A stretch of DNA of 64,000 nucleotides, from positions 62,001 through 126,000 of the forward strand of contig NZ_KQ948771.1 of the NCBI RefSeq assembly GCF_001514205.1, in the 5' to 3' direction. The notes beneath the pieces are model-generated. The model was given only the letters and a program-made list of their open reading frames with translations, had not been told where the DNA came from and made no database searches. The stretch is from Streptomyces griseoruber (GTDB taxonomy: Bacteria; Actinomycetota; Actinomycetes; Streptomycetales; Streptomycetaceae). The position numbers and the translations under genes were made by a program. Below are positions 35,411 through 44,293 of the stretch, in pieces (position 1 is the first letter of the stretch; the number at the start of each line of letters is the position of its first letter).

Positions 35411-35907
35411 GTCCGGTGAAGCCGTTGACGGACATCGAACCCGACGAGTGGGACGACGTGTTCGCCGCCAACGTCCGCGGGGTCTATCTGCTGTGCCGGG
35501 CCTTCCTCCCGCCGATGCTGGCGGCCGGCCGCGGCGACATCGTCAACGTGGCCTCCGTCAGCGGTAAACGCCCGCTGCTGAACCGCACCCCGTACACGGC
35601 CTCCAAGATGGCCCTGCTCGGCCTGACCCGCACCCTCGCGGGGGAGGTCGGCCCCCGGGGAATCGCGGTCAACTCCCTCTCCCCGGGGCCGGTCCGCGGC
35701 CCCCGCATGGACCGCAACTTCCGGCTCACCGCCGAACTGACCGGCTGCACGGCCGAGGAGGCCGAACGGGACTTCGTGTCCCGGGCCGCCCTGGGCCGGC
35801 TGGTCGAGGAGGACGAGGTCGCCCGGGCCCTGGTGGCCATGCTGGCGATGCCGGGGCTGTGCGGCGCCGACATCGACCTGTCGGCGGGGATGATCGCACC
35901 GGCCTGA
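35411..35907 (+). pseudogene. 5'-truncated short-chain dehydrogenase
   Basis: From VKPLTDIEPDEWDDVFAANVRG onward this is a standard SDR: Ser in VNVASVSG, YTASK catalytic pair, NSLSPGPVRGPRM, and the end IDLSAGMIAPA. The first ~90 residues, including the NAD(P) loop and NNAG, are missing; upstream of 35411 the sequence belongs to the opposite-strand cyclase remnant. The pair looks like two divergent genes that lost their 5' ends and shared promoter in one deletion. A perfect 14-bp terminator follows. Confidence 0.8.
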
Positions 35908-35927
35908 ACGGAGACCGGCGTACGTGT

Positions 35928-35958
35928 CGAAGGGGGCGGTGTCACACCGCCCCCTTCG
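35928..35958. terminator. perfect 14-bp hairpin after SDR remnant
   Basis: CGAAGGGGGCGGTG (35928-35941), loop TCA, complementary arm 35945-35958. It lies 21 bases past the SDR stop. Confidence 0.8.
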
Positions 35959-36179
35959 TGCGTTCGCCACGCTGTGTGATCCCTGTCAACCCATCCGCCC
36001 GATCCAGGGCATCGGGTTCCGGGATGGGTGTGTGCCAGCCCTATCGGCCTATTTCCAGGGCTGATTCACTCCCTCGTACGCACCCCAGGTGCCCCACGCG
36101 GAACCGTTGCTGCCCCCTGTCCGGCGGCCGGTTCGTCACATCGCGTGACGACGTACCCGAATCCGTGGAAAGGCAAGTC

Positions 36180-37933
36180 ATGACGCTGATGACCCGACGC
36201 TCCCTCCTGATCGCCGGCACCGCCACGGCCGGCGCCCTGCTGGTGCCCGTCGGATCCGCGCAGGCCGCGCCGGTGACGTCGGGGCGGCAGCTGACGGTGG
36301 GCTCCGGCGAGACGTACGAGGTCGCCGCGACCACCCGGCTGAAGCGGCTGACCGTGGCCGACGGCGGCACGCTCACCGCCCCCGGGGGATACGGGCTCAC
36401 CCTGACCGTCGACGGCGTCGAGACCGGCCAGAAGCTGACCGCCACCGGCGGCATGGCCACCGTCGTCCGGCCCGGCACCTACCGCGGGGACGTCGTGCTG
36501 ACCGTGGCGGCCGCGAACGACATCACCTACGAGACCCTCACCTTCCCCTTCCGGCAGGCGCTGTACGTCGACGCCGGCGGTGTCGTGCGCGAGCGGTCGG
36601 TGCCGGCGGCGGTACAGGGCGGGAAGCTCACCGGCACCCTCGCCCGCGATGTGTCGATCACCTCCACCGGCGAGTGCTTCGACGGCCTCTTCGTGCAGGA
36701 CGGCACGTACACGCTCCAGCGGCCCGTCATCTCCCTGACGCGCAACGGCCGGTGCGACTTCGCCGGGTACGGCGCGGCCGTCGTCGGCGACGGCTCCGCC
36801 ACCACCCTCGTCGTCGAGGGCGCCCGGATCAGCACCAAGGGCGTGGTGCGCACCGCGGTCATCTCCAACGACGGCGCAGGAACAGCCGGGCCACCTACCT
36901 CAGCTCCACGGTCTTCTCGGAGACCTGGGGCGCCCTGTCGGTGGAGGGCGGCAGCGGGCTGAAGCTGACGGCGATCAACAGCCATGTCGGCAACACCGGG
37001 GCGTACGGCTACGGCACGTACGCCATCGGCGACGCCACCGTCCGCGTCCTCGGCTCCCGCTTCGACGTCGGCAGCTACGCCACCATCATCGCGGGCCCCG
37101 CGGCCGTCGTGCACTACGGCGACAGCGGCCGGGACGCCGTCGCCGCGCTCAACACCGAGCTGGAACTCGGTCTGACGGCGGCCGAGCTGACGGCGCTGCC
37201 GGTGCGCAACACGGTCGTCAACTCGGGCCACTTCGGCTACATGTTCTTCGGCGCCGGGACGCTCACCCTCGACGGCGGAACCGTCGTCAACTCCGAGCGC
37301 GCCACCTTCCTCAACAAGGGCCAGCAGACCGCCATCACGGTCGACGGCTCGAAGGGCGCCCGGCTCAACCCGCGCGACGGGGTCATCCTGCAGATGATCG
37401 AGCTGGACGACCCGGGCCCGGTCAACGTCGACGGCAAGATGATGAACGTCGGCGTCTACACCGAGCCGACCACCGACCCCGCCAAGGACTCCTCCTTCGA
37501 CGTCACCGCCGTCCACTCCGCCGACGGCGCCGCCACCTTCACGGACATCAAGCTGAAGGGCGACTTCTGCAACGGCATGCGCAAGGGCAAGAACATGGTC
37601 CTCACCTTCGACGGCGCCACCCTCGAAGGCGTGGTCTCGGCGACGAGGACCAAGCACCGGGTGCCGTCCATCGACGCCTCCCGCTTCCACGAGCTCGGCA
37701 TCGTCACCAACACCGTCCAGGCCGCCGTCAACAACGGCGCGGTCGTCACCCTGGCCGCCGGCTCCACCTGGACGGTCACCGGCACCTCGTACCTGACCTC
37801 CCTCACCCTCGCCGCCGACGCGGCCGTGCAGGCGCCGCGCGACAAGGCGGTGACCCTGACCGTGGACGGCACGGTCACCGCGATCACCCCCGGCAGCACC
37901 TACACGGGCGCGCTCACCCTCACGGTCGCCTGA
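36180..37933 (+). pseudogene. secreted beta-helix-like protein, broken by deletion/frameshift
   Basis: ATG 36180 (GGAAAGG upstream) begins a protein with a twin-arginine-type signal (TRRSLLIAG...SAQA) and repeating short beta-strand turns. The frame runs to about 36878 (VRTAVISNDGA), then the protein continues in another frame from NSRATYLSSTVFSETWGALSVEGGSG to the end at 37933. The two halves join where related proteins carry a further stretch of some 50 residues, so a deletion is more likely than a single-base error. Total ~580 codons remain. The ends share a repeated module (LTVADGGTLTAPGGYGLTLTVDG near the start, LTLAADAAVQAPRDKAVTLTVDG at the end). Function unknown. Confidence 0.75.
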
Positions 37934-37950
37934 CCCGGGGAGCGGCCGAT

Positions 37951-37985
37951 CAGGAGGCGGGGGCCGACCGGGTCTCCGCCTCCTG
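37951..37985 (+). terminator. hairpin after beta-helix gene
   Basis: A perfect 10-bp stem CAGGAGGCGG/CCGCCTCCTG (37951-37960, 37976-37985), 18 bases past the stop at 37933. Confidence 0.6.
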
Positions 37986-38040
37986 CGCGAGGTGGACTGC
38001 CGCTCGCCATCGGGCGCCGGGGCGCCGTAGGCTGAGGGCG

Positions 38041-38766
38041 ATGTTCAGTCCCGAAGGCCCCGGCCTGCGCGAACTCGCCGTCCAGGCCCTGTCGTCCGTC
38101 GAGCACGGCTACGACCTCCTCGCGCCCAAGTTCGACCACACCCCTTTCCGCACCCCGGACTCGGTGCTGTCCGCCGTGGCCGCCGCTCTCAAGGAGTCCG
38201 GCCCCTACGACGACGGCCTCGACCTGTGCTGCGGCACGGGCGCCGGCATGGGCGTCCTCGCGAGCGTCTGCTCGCGCAGCGCGACCGGTGTCGACTTCAG
38301 CGCGGGCATGCTCGGCGAGGCCCGCGGACGCGCACCCGAGACAGGGGTGCGGGTGTCCTGGGTGCGCGCGGACGTCCGTGCCCTGCCCTTCACGGCCGCC
38401 TTCGACCTCGTCGTCAGCTTCGGCGCGTTCGGGCACTTCCTGCCGCGCGAACTGCCGGGTCTGTTCGCCCAGGTGCACGGGGTGCTGCGGCCGGGCGGAC
38501 GCTTCGCGTTCCCCGTGCTCGCCCCGCCCCGCCCCGCGGACCCCGCCTTCTGGATGCTGCTCGGCTTCGACGCCGTGATGCGGGTGCGCAACGCCGTGTG
38601 GCGGCCGCCGTTCGTGATGTACTACCGCGCCTTCCGGCTCGGCGAGGTACGGCGGGAACTGGAGCGTGCCGGGTTCCGCGTGGACCTCCGTACGCTGCCC
38701 GAGTTCGGCACGCGCGGCGACGGAAGCCCACGGGTCCGCATGGTCGAGGCCCGGCGGGTGGCGTGA
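38041..38766 (+). CDS. class I SAM-dependent methyltransferase
   Basis: 241 residues. SAM-binding motif I DLCCGTGAG (61-69), acidic end of strand 2 GVDFS, motif II/III region WVRADVRALPF and LVVSFGAFGHF, then VLRPGGRFAFPVLAP. The fold is complete. The acceptor cannot be predicted. It converges on the serine hydrolase gene, with only 16 bases between the stops. Confidence 0.85.
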   Translation: MFSPEGPGLRELAVQALSSVEHGYDLLAPKFDHTPFRTPDSVLSAVAAALKESGPYDDGLDLCCGTGAGMGVLASVCSRSATGVDFSAGMLGEARGRAPETGVRVSWVRADVRALPFTAAFDLVVSFGAFGHFLPRELPGLFAQVHGVLRPGGRFAFPVLAPPRPADPAFWMLLGFDAVMRVRNAVWRPPFVMYYRAFRLGEVRRELERAGFRVDLRTLPEFGTRGDGSPRVRMVEARRVA

Positions 38767-38782
38767 ATCCGGGCCGGGGCGG

Positions 38783-39949
38783 TCACAAGGCGCTGTAGAG
38801 GGCGTCGACCAGGGCCATCTTGCGCGGGTCGTCCGCGATCCTCGGCCCCATGCGGTTCATGACGTAGCCGAGCGACACCCCGGCCTCCGGATCGGCGAGC
38901 CCGCAGGAGCCGCCGAACCCGTCATGGCCCACCGCGCGCGGATTGGGCCCGTAGGAGCCGTCGGCGCCGCTGAGCCACAGTCCCAGCGCGATCTCCGTGT
39001 CGTGCGCGAGCCCGACGCCCAGCACCAGGTCCCGGCAGGCCCCCTGCCCCTCGCGCACCCGTTCGGCCGCCTCGGCGGAGAGCACCCGGTGACCGCCGTG
39101 GGAGCCGCGCCCGGCCACGACGCCGTAGAGTGCGGCGACCGCGCGGGCCGTGCCGTGGCCGTTGACCGCGGGGATCTCCGCGGCCCGCCACGCGGGCGAG
39201 TTGGCCTCGGCGGCCCCGACCAGCGGATTGGCCAGGGCGGCGATCGCCGCGGGCGCCAACTGGGCGAAGACGGCGGCTTGTCCACTGGCCGGCGGGGCCT
39301 GCGGGGGCACCAGCTCGGCGACCCGCCCGGCCTCCTTCTCCGGCAGCCCCACGGTGAAGTCGATCCCGAGCGGCCCGGTCACCTCCCGTTCCAGGAACGC
39401 CCCCGGCAGCAGCCCCGACACCCGCCGTACGACCTCCCCGACCAGGAAGCCGTAGGTGAACGCGTGATAGCCGGACCGGGTGCCCGGCTCCCACCAGGGC
39501 TCCATCGCCGCGAGGCGCGCGGTGGTCGTCTCCCAGTCGTAGAAATCCTCCAGCGTGTGCGGCTCGCGCAGCCCGGACAGCCCCGCCCGGTGCGACAGCA
39601 GATGCCGTACCAGCACGTTCTCCTTGCCCGCCGCCGCGAACTCCGGCCAGTACGCGGCGACCGGCGCGTCCAGGTCGAGCAGCCCCCGGTCGGCCAGGAT
39701 GTGCGCGCACAGCGCGGTGGGGCCCTTCGTCGTCGACCAGACGTTGACCACGGTGTCCCGCTCCCACGCGCGCGTGCGCGCCGCGTCGGCCCAGCCGCCC
39801 CACAGGTCCACCACCGGCACCCCGTCGACCGTGACGGCGACCGCGGCGCCCAGCTCGTCCCGGTCGCGGAAGTTCTCCTCGAACGCCGTGCGCACCGCCG
39901 TGAAACGCGCGTCGCAGTGGCCGTGAACCTGTGGCACGTGCTCGGACAT
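38783..39949 (-). CDS. serine hydrolase of the beta-lactamase/esterase (class C-like) family
   Basis: 388 residues, the length of EstB-like esterases. Catalytic S72-T-T-K75 in NVWSTTKG and Tyr161 in SGYHAFTYG are in place, and the HDGFGGS segment near the C-terminus takes the place of the third (KTG-like) motif. No signal peptide. Members act as esterases or amidases rather than true beta-lactamases. It is transcribed alone. Confidence 0.87.
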   Translation of the reverse strand: MSEHVPQVHGHCDARFTAVRTAFEENFRDRDELGAAVAVTVDGVPVVDLWGGWADAARTRAWERDTVVNVWSTTKGPTALCAHILADRGLLDLDAPVAAYWPEFAAAGKENVLVRHLLSHRAGLSGLREPHTLEDFYDWETTTARLAAMEPWWEPGTRSGYHAFTYGFLVGEVVRRVSGLLPGAFLEREVTGPLGIDFTVGLPEKEAGRVAELVPPQAPPASGQAAVFAQLAPAAIAALANPLVGAAEANSPAWRAAEIPAVNGHGTARAVAALYGVVAGRGSHGGHRVLSAEAAERVREGQGACRDLVLGVGLAHDTEIALGLWLSGADGSYGPNPRAVGHDGFGGSCGLADPEAGVSLGYVMNRMGPRIADDPRKMALVDALYSAL

Positions 39950-40051
39950 GGGCCCTCCGTGGTACGCCGGAACCCCGGACCGCCACCGCGCGGCCCGGGC
40001 TCCCTGAACGTACCGACTGGTCGGACTGGAGGGAAGGGGTGTGCCGCGACC

Positions 40052-41020
40052 TCAGGCGTACGAGCGCAGCCAGCGCACCTTGGCCGCCTCCTGGTAGGGG
40101 CCGCCGCCCTCGTGGTCGTTGAACTCGTACACCTCGATCGCCTTGTCCTCCCCCGCCCAGGCGTTGAACGCGGCGAACACCGTCGACGGCGGGCAGGTCT
40201 GGTCCTCCAGCGCCGCCGAGAACAGGGCGGGCGCGGTGCCGCGCGCGGCGAAGTGGACGCCGTCGAAGTAGGACAGGGTGCGCAGCGCGTCCTGGGTGCG
40301 GCCCCGGTGGGTCTTGAGGAACAGGCCGATCTCACGGTACGGGTGACGGTCCGTCAGTGTCGCCGCGCGCGGGAAGTCGCACAGGAAGGGCACGTCCGGC
40401 GCGACCGCCACCAGGTCCGGTACGAGACCGCCGACGGCGATCGTGATGCCGCCGCCCTGGCTCGCGCCCAGCGCCACCGTCCGGCCCGCGTCGGTCAGCG
40501 GGTGCGCCCGGGCCGCCTCCACCGCGCGCACCGCGTCCGTGTACACCCGGCGGTAGTAGTAGTGCTCCGGCGCGTCGATGCCCCGGGTCATGAAACCGGG
40601 GTAGGAGGGCGCACCGCCCACCGGGTCGGCGGTGCCACCGCCGCCGCCCCAGGCGCTGCCCTGGCCCCGGGTGTCCATCACGAAGTGGGCCCGGCCGGTC
40701 GACGCCCACAGCAGGTTCTCGTGCGGCAGACCGCGCCCGCCGCCGTACCCGATGAACTCCACGACCAGCGGCAGCGGCCCCTCGGCGGCGGCCGGCACCT
40801 TCAGCCAGCCCTTCACCGGGTGCCCGCCGTACCCCGCGAACGTCACGTCGTACACCTCGACCGTCGACAGACCCGTCTCGACCCGTTCGAAGCGTGCGTC
40901 CAGGTCGTGCTCGCGGGCCTCCTGGAGCGTCTTGGACCAGAAGGCGTCGAAGTCCTGCGGTTCGGCGGACTCGCTGCGGTACTCGTGGAGCTCCTCGAGG
41001 GACAGGTCGAACAGGGCCAT
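40052..41020 (-). CDS. acetylxylan esterase/cephalosporin-C deacetylase family
   Basis: 322 residues, normal length for AXE1 (CE7) enzymes. Conserved RGQGSAW (118-124), nucleophile elbow GASQGG with Ser187, the HYYYRRVYTDAVRAVE helix and the late Asp (LEDQTCPPST) and His (NDHEGGG) of the triad. No signal peptide, so it removes acetyl groups from short xylo-oligosaccharides or other acetyl esters inside the cell, as in other CE7 members. It stands alone between two other minus-strand genes. Confidence 0.92.
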   Translation of the reverse strand: MALFDLSLEELHEYRSESAEPQDFDAFWSKTLQEAREHDLDARFERVETGLSTVEVYDVTFAGYGGHPVKGWLKVPAAAEGPLPLVVEFIGYGGGRGLPHENLLWASTGRAHFVMDTRGQGSAWGGGGGTADPVGGAPSYPGFMTRGIDAPEHYYYRRVYTDAVRAVEAARAHPLTDAGRTVALGASQGGGITIAVGGLVPDLVAVAPDVPFLCDFPRAATLTDRHPYREIGLFLKTHRGRTQDALRTLSYFDGVHFAARGTAPALFSAALEDQTCPPSTVFAAFNAWAGEDKAIEVYEFNDHEGGGPYQEAAKVRWLRSYA

Positions 41021-41118
41021 GAAGGACCGCCTTTTGTTAAGTGGCCATACGAATGATCACACCGTACGTGCCCCTCAGCGGGCCTCGCCAGAGCGCGTCG
41101 CCGGAGCCGTCGCCGTCC

Positions 41119-41706
41119 TCAGGCGGGCCTGCGACGCGTCCACTCCGGTTCCGTGCGCGTCCATTCCCGGTCCCACTCGTCGAGCCGGTGCCGCATCGCC
41201 ACCCGGCGGATCACGGTGTGGCCGAGCAGCACCAGGGCGGCGGTTCCGCCCGCCGCACAGGCACCCATGGTGAGCGTGTGCTGCCAGACCGCCGTACCGG
41301 TCGGCGGCGGCGGAACGCTGCGGCCGTGCGCGTCGAACCACACGTTCACCAGGTCCCCCTTGTGGGTGCCCTCGGGCACCCGGGCCTCGGCCGTGCGCGC
41401 CGTCCCGCCGGGCGGCGTCCAGCGCACGGTCACCCGGTAGGTCCGCTGCCGCACCCCGTCCGCCGAGGGCAGGTTCTCGGGCACCCGCCCGACGACCTCC
41501 GCCCGCACCCGGTGCCGCTCGGCCCGCTGCTGGACCGCGACGGTCCGTGCCTCGTCATGGGCCCACAGGCCGGCCACCGCCCCGGCCAGCGGCACGGCGA
41601 CCAGCAGCAGCACGGCGACGGCCAGCGCCGTCCACGCCTCCACCACGTCCGACCGGCGCCGCAGCGGGTTCTTCCGCCACCGCCAGCCATGCATCCGGCT
41701 TCGCAT
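41119..41706 (-). CDS. Rv1733c-like membrane protein
   Basis: 195 residues. Two membrane helices (~27-48 and ~140-162) flank an extracytoplasmic domain of ~90 residues (YRVTVRWTPPGGTARTAEARVP..GDLVNVWFDAHG), the arrangement of the mycobacterial Rv1733c family, which Streptomyces carry in several copies. ATG 41706 follows GAGGAGG. Biochemical role unknown. Confidence 0.8.
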   Translation of the reverse strand: MRSRMHGWRWRKNPLRRRSDVVEAWTALAVAVLLLVAVPLAGAVAGLWAHDEARTVAVQQRAERHRVRAEVVGRVPENLPSADGVRQRTYRVTVRWTPPGGTARTAEARVPEGTHKGDLVNVWFDAHGRSVPPPPTGTAVWQHTLTMGACAAGGTAALVLLGHTVIRRVAMRHRLDEWDREWTRTEPEWTRRRPA

Positions 41707-41828
41707 GTCGACCTCCTCGCCGTCACGCGAGCGCCCACATGAAAGTCGTACCCCCATTGGAGTACATCCGCGACCCGGAGCCGGCCCTGCGGCCGGATGC
41801 GCGGTGCCACCGACGCGTCTCCGGCCGC

Positions 41829-42599
41829 TCAGCCGAAGCGTTCGATCCGGATGCGGTCCACCGGCTGTCCGGCGGCCACCAGCAGCCGCGAGGCGTGCTC
41901 GGCGAAGGCGTTGGACCCGCACACGTACGCCTCCCAGCCGCCGGCCGGGAGCTCCTCGAAGACCGGCCGCAGATGCGCGGCGCCCAGCCGTCCCACGGGC
42001 GCGCCCGCCGGCCCCCGCCGGGTGAAGACGGGCGTGGTCTCCGCGCCGTACTCGCGCGCGTAGATCAGCTCCTCGGGGCCGCGCGCCGACACCAGCAGCC
42101 GCAGCGGCACGTCCAGGGCGCGCGCCCGCCGGTGCCGGACCATCGACATCAGCGGGACGACCCCAGAGCCGGCGCCGATCAGCAGCGCGGGCCGGTCGCC
42201 GGGCCAGGCGAAGAAGCCGCTGAGGGGACCGCGCACCTCGACCCGGTCACCCGGCCGCGCCCGTGTGTGGAACCAGCCGGAGACCTCGCCGCCCTCGACA
42301 TGGTCCAGGGTCAGTTCGACGTGTCCCTCGTCGTCGGGCGCGGACGCCAGGGAGTAGTGCCGCTGGGCGGTGTAGCCGTCGCCGGCCGTCAGCCGCAGCA
42401 TCAGGTGCTGGCCGGGCAGATGTCCCGCCCAGGCCGGCACCGCGAACCGGAAGGTCGCCGCGTGCGGGGTCTCACGGCGGATCTCGGTGAGCGTCGCCGT
42501 CTGCCACACGGCGGCGGTCCGGTTGCTCACCGCGATCCGGCCGGGCACGGCGAACCGGGTCGGCGGAACGAAGACGGGCGAGGCGGTGGTCTCAGTCAC
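41829..42599 (-). CDS. flavodoxin/ferredoxin-reductase-like FAD/NAD(P) oxidoreductase
   Basis: 256 residues. An FAD domain with RHYSLASAP (RxYS flavin motif) and a nucleotide domain with GAGSGVVPLMSM and the closing YVCGSN. Its GTG start overlaps the end of the molybdopterin oxidoreductase gene by 8 bp, so it is likely the electron-transfer partner of that protein. No iron-sulphur domain is attached. Confidence 0.87.
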   Translation of the reverse strand: MTETTASPVFVPPTRFAVPGRIAVSNRTAAVWQTATLTEIRRETPHAATFRFAVPAWAGHLPGQHLMLRLTAGDGYTAQRHYSLASAPDDEGHVELTLDHVEGGEVSGWFHTRARPGDRVEVRGPLSGFFAWPGDRPALLIGAGSGVVPLMSMVRHRRARALDVPLRLLVSARGPEELIYAREYGAETTPVFTRRGPAGAPVGRLGAAHLRPVFEELPAGGWEAYVCGSNAFAEHASRLLVAAGQPVDRIRIERFG

Positions 42600-43197
42600 C
42601 GGAGTACCTCTGCTCCTCCCAGGGGTTGCCCCGCTCGTGATAGCCGTTCTGCTCCCAGAACCCCGGCTCGTCGTGGTCGAGCAGGCTGAGGCCCGCGATC
42701 CACTTGGCGCTCTTCCAGAAGTACAGATGCGGCACCAGCAGCCGGGCCGGGCCACCGTGCTCCGCGGCGAGCGGCTTGCCGTCGTACTCCCAGGCGATCC
42801 AGGCCCGCCCGCCGGTGAGGTCGGCCAGCGGCAGGTTCGTGGTGTACCCGGTGTGCGCGTACGCCACGGCGTGCGTGGCCGACGCGTGCACCCCCACGGC
42901 GTCGAGGAAGGCGTCCAGCGACACGCCCCCGAACCGCACCCCGAACTTCGACCAGCTGGTCACACAGTGGATGTCACCCTCGTACGCCGACTCCGGCAGC
43001 GTGTGCGCCTCGTCCCAGCCCCAGGTCCGGGGCTCCCGGACCAGCCCGTCGATCCGGAAGGTCCAGTCGGCGGGGGAGAGGTCGGGGGTGACCTCGGCGG
43101 AGAGCACGGGCCAGTCGTCGCCCGCGTCGTACTGCCCCGGCGGAAGACCGGGGTTGTCGACACGGGCGCGCCCGGTGAAGCCTCGGGTGACGTTCAT
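42592..43197 (-). CDS. sulfite-oxidase-like molybdopterin-dependent oxidoreductase
   Basis: 201 residues, the single oxidoreductase molybdopterin-binding domain without heme or dimerisation domains. Cys78 in DIHCVTSWSKF is the molybdenum ligand of the sulfite oxidase/MsrP family, and RLLVPHLYFWKSAKWIAGL is the conserved pterin-binding block. No Tat signal, so cytoplasmic, unlike MsrP. It is coupled with the flavin reductase gene at 41829. Substrate not known. Confidence 0.9.
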   Translation of the reverse strand: MNVTRGFTGRARVDNPGLPPGQYDAGDDWPVLSAEVTPDLSPADWTFRIDGLVREPRTWGWDEAHTLPESAYEGDIHCVTSWSKFGVRFGGVSLDAFLDAVGVHASATHAVAYAHTGYTTNLPLADLTGGRAWIAWEYDGKPLAAEHGGPARLLVPHLYFWKSAKWIAGLSLLDHDEPGFWEQNGYHERGNPWEEQRYSGD

Positions 43198-43366
43198 GCT
43201 TCAACCGTACGCTGTTGTCGTGGGTGCTCCGTCCCAGGTCAGCGCACCCATCATTGCGGCCGTATGAACTCTGCGCGGCTCCGGGAATAGCCGCCGGGCG
43301 CCGCTCCTTGGCGATCGGTGCCGGGGCCCGTGCTCCGGACGCAGCGCAAGGAGAGTGAGGAAGAAG

Positions 43367-44293
43367 ATGCCCAAGGCGTACGTCTTCACGCGGTACGGCG
43401 GACCGGAGACCGAGGCGTTCGTGGACGTGGACCGGCCGAGTCCCGGCCCCGGGGAGGTGCTCGTCGCGGTGCGCGCCGCCGGGGTCAACCCCGTCGACTG
43501 GAAGCTCCGCCAGGGCTACCGGCGCCCCGGCGACACCGCCGAGCGGGTGTTCCCCTCGGTGCTGGGCAACGAGGTGGCCGGCGTGGTCGAGGAGACCGGC
43601 GAGGGCGTCACCGGGTTCGCGCCCGGCGACGAGGTGTTCGGCACCGCCGTCGCGGGCGGCTACGCCGAGTACGCCCTGCTCGCGGCCGACATCACCGCGC
43701 ACCGCCCGGCCGCCCTGTCCTTCGCCGCCGCGGCCACCCTCCCCGTGGCCGCCGCGACCGCCTACGACGGCGTCCACCAGCTCGGCCTGCCCGCCGGGGC
43801 GACACTCCTGGTGACGGGCGCGGGCGGCGGCGTGGGCGTGGCGGCGGTCCAGATCGCCCGGGCCCTCGGGGTGCGGGTCGTCGGTGTCGCGGGCGAGGGC
43901 AAGAAGGCCCTCCTGGAGTCGCTGGGCGTGGTCCACGTCCCCTCGGGACCCGGCTGGGACGAACGCGTCCGGGCCGCCGCCCCGGACGGGGTCGACGGGG
44001 TCTACGACCTCGTCGGCGGCGAGGTGCTGCACACCGCGGCCGCCCTGGTGAAGGACCCCGCGAAACTGATCACCGCCGGTGCCCCGGCCGAGGAGGTCGA
44101 GGCGCTGGGCGGCGCCCGGGTGCTCCGGGCCCGCAGCGCGGACGTCCTGCGGGCCGTCGCGGACCTGGTCGTCGCCGGAGACCTGGACCCGCACATCACC
44201 CGGACCTTCCCGCTGGAGCGGGCCGACGAGGCCCTGCGCGAGGTCGAGAGCGGGCACGCGCAGGGCAAGACAGTGATCGAGGTCGCCGGATGA
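43367..44293 (+). CDS. quinone oxidoreductase-like (zinc-independent MDR) protein
   Basis: 308 residues. GroES-like domain (AAGVNPVDWKLRQG, VLGNEVAGVVEETGEGVTGFAPGDEVFG) and Rossmann domain with TGAGGGVGVAAVQIARALG. The zinc-binding Cys/His residues of alcohol dehydrogenases are absent, placing it with NADPH:quinone reductases. ATG 43367 was preferred to GTG 43355 because GAGGA lies at the right distance. Its stop overlaps the acetyltransferase start (ATGA). Confidence 0.9.
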   Translation: MPKAYVFTRYGGPETEAFVDVDRPSPGPGEVLVAVRAAGVNPVDWKLRQGYRRPGDTAERVFPSVLGNEVAGVVEETGEGVTGFAPGDEVFGTAVAGGYAEYALLAADITAHRPAALSFAAAATLPVAAATAYDGVHQLGLPAGATLLVTGAGGGVGVAAVQIARALGVRVVGVAGEGKKALLESLGVVHVPSGPGWDERVRAAAPDGVDGVYDLVGGEVLHTAAALVKDPAKLITAGAPAEEVEALGGARVLRARSADVLRAVADLVVAGDLDPHITRTFPLERADEALREVESGHAQGKTVIEVAG

